Source of the DNA: Chitinophagales bacterium
GTDB taxonomy: Bacteria; Bacteroidota; Bacteroidia; Chitinophagales; JADJOU01
DNA length: 53,831 nt
Assembly (NCBI GenBank): GCA_030832185.1
Contig: JAURJQ010000025.1
Span: 1 to 53,831, forward strand
Direction of reading: 5' to 3'
Shown here: positions 50,684 through 53,831 of the stretch, piece by piece
How positions within the stretch are numbered: the first letter of the stretch is position 1
Layout: each line of letters opens with the position of its first letter
The notes under the pieces: generated by a model
Databases searched by the model: none
What the model was told of the DNA's origin: nothing
Seen by the model: the letters and a program-made list of their open reading frames with translations, nothing else
Position numbers and translations under genes: made by a program

Positions 50684-51214
50684 ATGAGCGACTTCAATTT
50701 TTATGAATTATTAAAGCTTATCATTCCTCAAATAGGAATATTGGTTTTGGTATATATGTTTTTAAATCATTGGTTAGAACGAGATAATATATCACAATCT
50801 AGGAAACGCAAAGATGAATTTAATAAGTTAATCTTACCGAATCAAATACATGCATTTGAGCGTATGGTCCTATTTATGGAACGAATTTCATTGAGCAGTA
50901 TTATTCCTAGACTGAATCAACCTAGCCTATCTGCTCAAGAATTTCAATTTCTTTTGACCCAAGAAATCAGCAATGAATATCAACATAATCTATCCCAGCA
51001 ATTATACATTCCAAATCAAACTTGGACTATGATATGTCTTGCCAAGGATCAGATGATTCAAGAAATCATTCAGACGACGCAATCACTCTCGAACACTGCC
51101 ACTTCAAAGGACTTAGCAGTAAGACTTCTCAGTGAATCCGCCATTAGTAAAGGGAAGCTCTCCACGAGCTCTGTAATTGAAGCTCTGAAAAAAGACTTAT
51201 ATAAACTAGTTTAA
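50684..51214 (+). CDS. Conserved Bacteroidota membrane-anchored protein of unknown function
   Basis: A 176-aa protein with one N-terminal membrane helix (about residues 10-28, IPQIGILVLVYMFLNHW). A mostly helical cytoplasmic part follows, with NKLILPNQIHAFERMVLFMERIS and ISNEYQHNLSQQLYI. I recognise this pattern from uncharacterised Bacteroidota proteins (possibly DUF7935) but cannot confirm the family. It diverges from the IscA-like gene and is followed after 2 bp by a 5'-nucleotidase-domain lipoprotein, so the two are probably cotranscribed. Confidence 0.8.
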   Translation: MSDFNFYELLKLIIPQIGILVLVYMFLNHWLERDNISQSRKRKDEFNKLILPNQIHAFERMVLFMERISLSSIIPRLNQPSLSAQEFQFLLTQEISNEYQHNLSQQLYIPNQTWTMICLAKDQMIQEIIQTTQSLSNTATSKDLAVRLLSESAISKGKLSTSSVIEALKKDLYKLV

Positions 51215-51216
51215 CA

Positions 51217-51972
51217 ATGAATCTAAGACTAGTATTTATATATGCCCTGTTTATTCTAACTTCATGCGATACTGCTACTCGCATATCATCAATTGAAAAT
51301 AAATCGCAAAAAGTTCAGAAAACACAAATTCAGTCCCAGACAGAATTGGATTCCTTCCTTCTGCCTTATAGAGCGCAGCTCGAGAAGACAATGCATGATA
51401 CCTTAGCGCATTCTCCCCAACAATTAACTAAAAAGAAAATTGAAAGCACATTAGGAAATTGGGTGGCGGATGGTATGCTATGGTTTGCAAATGAAAAGCT
51501 CAATGAAAAAGCTGATCTGGCTATCTGCAATTATGGCGGACTGCGCACCAAATCTCTTCCAGCTGGAGCTATTTTATTGAAGCATATCTTTGAATTGATG
51601 CCATTTGAAAACGAATTAGTCCTAATTGAAATCGATAGCACCGATTTTAAATCTATTCTAGAACGCATCGCAGAGAAAGAAGGCTGGCCAGTATCTAATG
51701 GGTTTCACTTGAGTTTATCTAAAGAAAATAAAATACTATACTGGAATATAAATGGAACTCGTAAAGCAAATTATAAAATTATAGTAAGCGACTACATAGC
51801 CACTGGTGGAGATGGCATGAGCATCTTGACACAGAAACCGCACAAAAATATGAATACACTGATCAGAGATGCACTGATATTGTATGCTAAACATCAAAAA
51901 AACCTCCATGCACAGTTGGAGGGTAGAATAGTAAAAGAAAAAACAGATGCTAACGAACAAAGTAGAGACTAA
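51217..51972 (+). CDS. Lipoprotein with only the 5'-nucleotidase C-terminal domain
   Basis: A 251-aa protein with lipobox LTSC (Cys17). From about residue 70 it matches the 5'-nucleotidase C-terminal substrate-binding domain of UshA-like enzymes. STLGNWVADGML, CNYGGLRTKSLPAG and SDYIATGGDGMS correspond to the conserved nucleobase- and sugar-contact motifs. The N-terminal metallophosphoesterase domain is absent. Other Bacteroidota often carry a separate metallophosphatase gene next to this one; here the next gene is DUF2480 instead. It overlaps that gene by 26 nt. Nucleotide binding is plausible, catalysis alone is not. Confidence 0.87.
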   Translation: MNLRLVFIYALFILTSCDTATRISSIENKSQKVQKTQIQSQTELDSFLLPYRAQLEKTMHDTLAHSPQQLTKKKIESTLGNWVADGMLWFANEKLNEKADLAICNYGGLRTKSLPAGAILLKHIFELMPFENELVLIEIDSTDFKSILERIAEKEGWPVSNGFHLSLSKENKILYWNINGTRKANYKIIVSDYIATGGDGMSILTQKPHKNMNTLIRDALILYAKHQKNLHAQLEGRIVKEKTDANEQSRD

Positions 51973-52441
51973 GCCTATTATTCAGATAGATCTAGAACAA
52001 TGGATCCCTAAGGATATATCATTGGCTTCTATAGATATGAAAGAATTTTTATTTAAGGAAATGATACTAAAAGAGGCTGAGTTTCGTGCGCTCATTGAGG
52101 ACAAAGATTGGTCGGAATATAGAGAAAAGATATGCCTCCTCTTTATATCTAACAAAGCTATTATACCGCAATGGGCCTACCTCATTATAGCCAATAAACT
52201 CATGGAAGTAAATAGTCCGTGTATTTTAAAAACTGAAAACTATAAAGAAGATGTCCTACTGCACGTTATCCAAAATAGAGACTATGCCGAATATTCAGGT
52301 AAACGACTTTTGATAAAAGGATGTAGCAAAGTGAAGCTTACCCAGCAGCCTTATATTCTATTAATCCAAAAATTGACACCCATAGTCAAGGCCTTGTCTT
52401 TTGGGGAATCATGCAGTACCGTGCCCATCTTTAAAAATTAA
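51947..52441 (+). CDS. DUF2480 family protein
   Basis: A 164-aa soluble protein matching DUF2480, a Bacteroidota family of unknown function. The hallmarks are IQIDLEQWIPKD, DMKEFLFKEMILKEAEFRALI, DWSEYREK, IIPQWAYLIIANKL, the LLIKGCSKVKL segment and the C-terminal FGESCSTVPIFK. It overlaps the preceding gene by 26 nt and is followed by the transglycosylase after 11 nt. No function can be assigned. Confidence 0.9.
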   Translation: MLTNKVETKPIIQIDLEQWIPKDISLASIDMKEFLFKEMILKEAEFRALIEDKDWSEYREKICLLFISNKAIIPQWAYLIIANKLMEVNSPCILKTENYKEDVLLHVIQNRDYAEYSGKRLLIKGCSKVKLTQQPYILLIQKLTPIVKALSFGESCSTVPIFKN

Positions 52442-52452
52442 ATTTTAAGATT

Positions 52453-53355
52453 ATGACCTCAAGAAATAAATTTATTTTATATACAGTTATAGGATTACTT
52501 CTCTTGGGCAATCTAATTCTTCTCATGAGTGCTAATACAAAAAATGAAAATAGCATCTCATTTCAAATGATCAATTCTGTAGTGAAATATAAAGTTTACG
52601 ATTTTGCGGGCGAACCAGTGCCAATGGAAGATCCTGAAGTATTTGAACGACTAGATCGAGAACTCTCTAGCAATGTGTATTGGCAGGGAAATACCCTTCA
52701 AATTCTAAAATTATCGGAAAAATATTTTCCAATCATAGAGCCTATATTAAAAGAAAATGGTATACCTGATGACTTTAAATACTTAGCTGTAGCAGAAAGT
52801 GGACTGAGACATGTCACCTCGCCTTCTGGTGCTGCCAGTACCTGGCAAATCATGAAATCTACTGGTCAGAGCTATGGTCTTCTCATCAATGAAGAACTAG
52901 ATGAACGCTACCACATTGAAAAATCTACCCTCGTTGCATGTAAATATTTGAATGAAGCCTATCTAAAGTATGGCAATTGGACTCTGGCTGCAGCTTCATA
53001 CAATATGGGCATGGCTGGTATTCAAGGTAAAATAAATGAACAATTGGAGGACAATTATTATAATCTATGGCTTAATCAAGAAACTTCTCGCTATGTATTT
53101 AGAATTATAGCCCTTAAAGAAGTCCTTCAAAATCCTAAAGCCTATGGCTATATCTATCATTTTGGAGTAGATGCCTACCCTCCGCAGAATTCAGAATTGA
53201 AGACTATACCACTACCTATCTATGATTTAGCACTCTGGGCTAAAGAAAACAACACCAACTATAAGACCATACGCAATCTAAATCCTTGGATAAGAGGAAA
53301 TAAAATAACTAGTCTGAAAGCAACAGAAATTCAAATATCTGTGCCTATGAAATAA
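52453..53355 (+). CDS. Membrane-anchored lytic transglycosylase
   Basis: This 300-aa enzyme cleaves the glycan strands of peptidoglycan to 1,6-anhydro products. One N-terminal helix (about residues 8-25) anchors it. The Slt-type catalytic domain (about 80-230) has the catalytic Glu in LAVAESGLRHVTSPSGA, then TWQIMKSTG, and WTLAAASYNMGMAGI. A C-terminal LysM-like segment (YKTIRNLNPWIRGNKI) follows. It is the last protein gene before tRNA-Phe. Peptidoglycan remodelling fits the EnvC-like gene elsewhere in the window, but the genes are not linked. Confidence 0.9.
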   Translation: MTSRNKFILYTVIGLLLLGNLILLMSANTKNENSISFQMINSVVKYKVYDFAGEPVPMEDPEVFERLDRELSSNVYWQGNTLQILKLSEKYFPIIEPILKENGIPDDFKYLAVAESGLRHVTSPSGAASTWQIMKSTGQSYGLLINEELDERYHIEKSTLVACKYLNEAYLKYGNWTLAAASYNMGMAGIQGKINEQLEDNYYNLWLNQETSRYVFRIIALKEVLQNPKAYGYIYHFGVDAYPPQNSELKTIPLPIYDLALWAKENNTNYKTIRNLNPWIRGNKITSLKATEIQISVPMK

Positions 53356-53380
53356 AAATAATTGGTTTAGAAAAAAAATC

Positions 53381-53388
53381 TATCTTTG
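53381..53388 (+). promoter_or_regulatory. Probable -7 box of the tRNA-Phe promoter
   Basis: TATCTTTG, identical to the -7 box of the tRNA-tuf promoter, lies 15 bp before tRNA-Phe, so transcription would start just upstream of the tRNA. A TTGG at 53362-53365 is 16 nt upstream, a little closer than the usual 19-21. Confidence 0.5.
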
Positions 53389-53403
53389 CTCACTTAAAAT
53401 TTC

Positions 53404-53476
53404 GGTGCGGTAGCTCAGATGGTAGAGCAATGGACTGAAAATCCATGTGTCGGCGGTTCGATCCCGCCCCACACCA
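53404..53476 (+). tRNA. trnF: tRNA-Phe (anticodon GAA)
   Basis: A 73-nt cloverleaf. D-arm AGCTCAGATGGTAGAGC, anticodon stem ATGGA/TCCAT with loop CTGAAAA, T-arm GGCGGTTCGATCCCGCC, and discriminator A. The acceptor arms GGTGCGG and CCACACC have one mismatch, C5-A68. CCA is not encoded. Confidence 0.93.
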
Positions 53477-53491
53477 CGTAAAATTTTTATA

Positions 53492-53523
53492 ATCCTCAGC
53501 TAATACAGTTGGGGATTTTTTAT
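53492..53523 (+). terminator. Terminator after tRNA-Phe
   Basis: A 10-bp stem (ATCCTCAGCT / AGTTGGGGAT, two wobble pairs) is followed by a run of T. It lies 15 bp after the tRNA. Confidence 0.85.
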
Positions 53524-53686
53524 TTTTACCTAAAATTATAATATTATTGATTTGAAAATTCATGATTAACGTTTGTACTCAGAAGAATTCATTATTTCCT
53601 CTTTGATCTTTTCCCTAGCCTCTATGTAATTATGAATTCTAATGTCGTTTAAATTATAAAATAGGTCGCAGATAAACGGCAAAAAC

Positions 53687-53720
53687 AAAAGCAGCCGAAG
53701 GGTTTTTTCCTCGGCTGCTT
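53687..53720 (-). terminator. Terminator of the minus-strand gene at the right edge
   Basis: A 9-bp stem AGCAGCCGA/TCGGCTGCT, with AGG/CC near the loop. On the minus strand it is followed by TTTTGTTTTTG. It lies about 30 bp after the stop codon at 53749, which supports that short frame being the end of a real gene. Confidence 0.85.
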
Positions 53721-53748
53721 GTCTTAAATGATAAATGATTAGCTGATA

Positions 53749-53831
53749 TTATCGAATCAGTGTAATACTTCCTTTTTTAGTTCGTTTCTCTCCATTGAGG
53801 TATTCTACTTCGGCAGAGAAACTATAGACTC
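53749..53831 (-). CDS. 3' end of a probable T9SS-sorted or gliding-associated protein (partial)
   Basis: The last 27 codons of a minus-strand gene run in from the right edge and end at TAA (53749-53751). The frame reads VYSFSAEVEYLNG, then EKRTKKGSITLIR and stop. A closing beta-strand ending K-G-x-(V/I)-T-L-I-R is typical of the T9SS C-terminal sorting domain of the gliding-associated (type B) kind. The downstream terminator supports a real gene. The fragment is too short to name the protein. Confidence 0.65.
   Translation of the reverse strand, partial: VYSFSAEVEYLNGEKRTKKGSITLIR

Noticed and set aside
53520-53686. Possible gene between tRNA-Phe and the last terminator
   Set aside because: No frame of useful length with a plausible start; nothing recognised in this stretch.

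Overview
The window is an AT-rich chromosomal segment of a bacterium of the phylum Bacteroidota. The evidence is a gliding/type IX secretion lipoprotein (GldD), a partial protein ending in a type IX secretion (T9SS) sorting tail, families largely confined to this phylum (DUF4292, DUF2480, IPExxxVDY-like), and promoters of the Bacteroidota type (TTG, about 19 nt, TAnnTTTG). No phage, insertion sequence, CRISPR array or rRNA gene was found. Most of the window is conserved core genome.

Layout. (1) 1-10868, minus: one giant exported repeat protein (over 3600 aa) with beta-helix modules, three Ig-like domains and a tail of 147-bp repeats. A 1-bp deletion breaks it about 43 bases from the window edge, and the frame then stays open to the edge. 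(2) 11435-13475, minus: gapA and pfkA, two glycolytic genes. (3) 13585-26843, minus: an information-processing block in transcription order tRNA-Thr(TGT), tRNA-Tyr, tRNA-Gly, tRNA-Thr(GGT), tuf, tRNA-Trp, secE, nusG, rplK, rplA, rplJ, rplL, rpoB, rpoC. It has one good promoter upstream, a strong hairpin after tuf, a hairpin before rpoB and a terminator after rpoC. The gene order matches the E. coli thrU-tyrU-glyT-thrT-tufB / secE / rif region, with tRNA-Trp added.

(4) 27122-35097: a YceI protein (minus), then a plus-strand envelope cluster: dut, sugar nucleotidyltransferase, TPR protein, DUF4292 protein and an EnvC-like protein with a ligand-depleted LytM domain. The last three genes overlap. 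A thioredoxin-fold exported protein and mscL follow. (5) 35361-39509, minus: htpG and uvrB. (6) 39709-45314, plus: L-serine dehydratase, gldD, a glycosyltransferase, an IPExxxVDY-like protein, ruvC and an RsmF-type rRNA methyltransferase. (7) 45320-50599, minus: an IscA-type protein, a stand-alone DsbD N-terminal domain, DsbD lacking that domain, a 69-aa membrane protein, a PstS-like lipoprotein and a TPR protein, closely packed and probably one operon. (8) 50684-53476, plus: a small membrane protein, a lipoprotein with only the 5'-nucleotidase C-terminal domain, DUF2480, a lytic transglycosylase and tRNA-Phe. (9) 53749-53831, minus: the last codons of a probable T9SS-sorted protein running off the window.

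I did not find a convincing undescribed multi-gene system. The points most worth a second look are the frameshift and repeat structure of the giant surface protein, an Asn at the RpoB position equivalent to E. coli His526, a terminator-like hairpin that abuts tRNA-Trp inside the tuf/secE block, the split DsbD operon with its unrecognised 69-aa protein, and a 5'-nucleotidase C-terminal domain without a catalytic partner.
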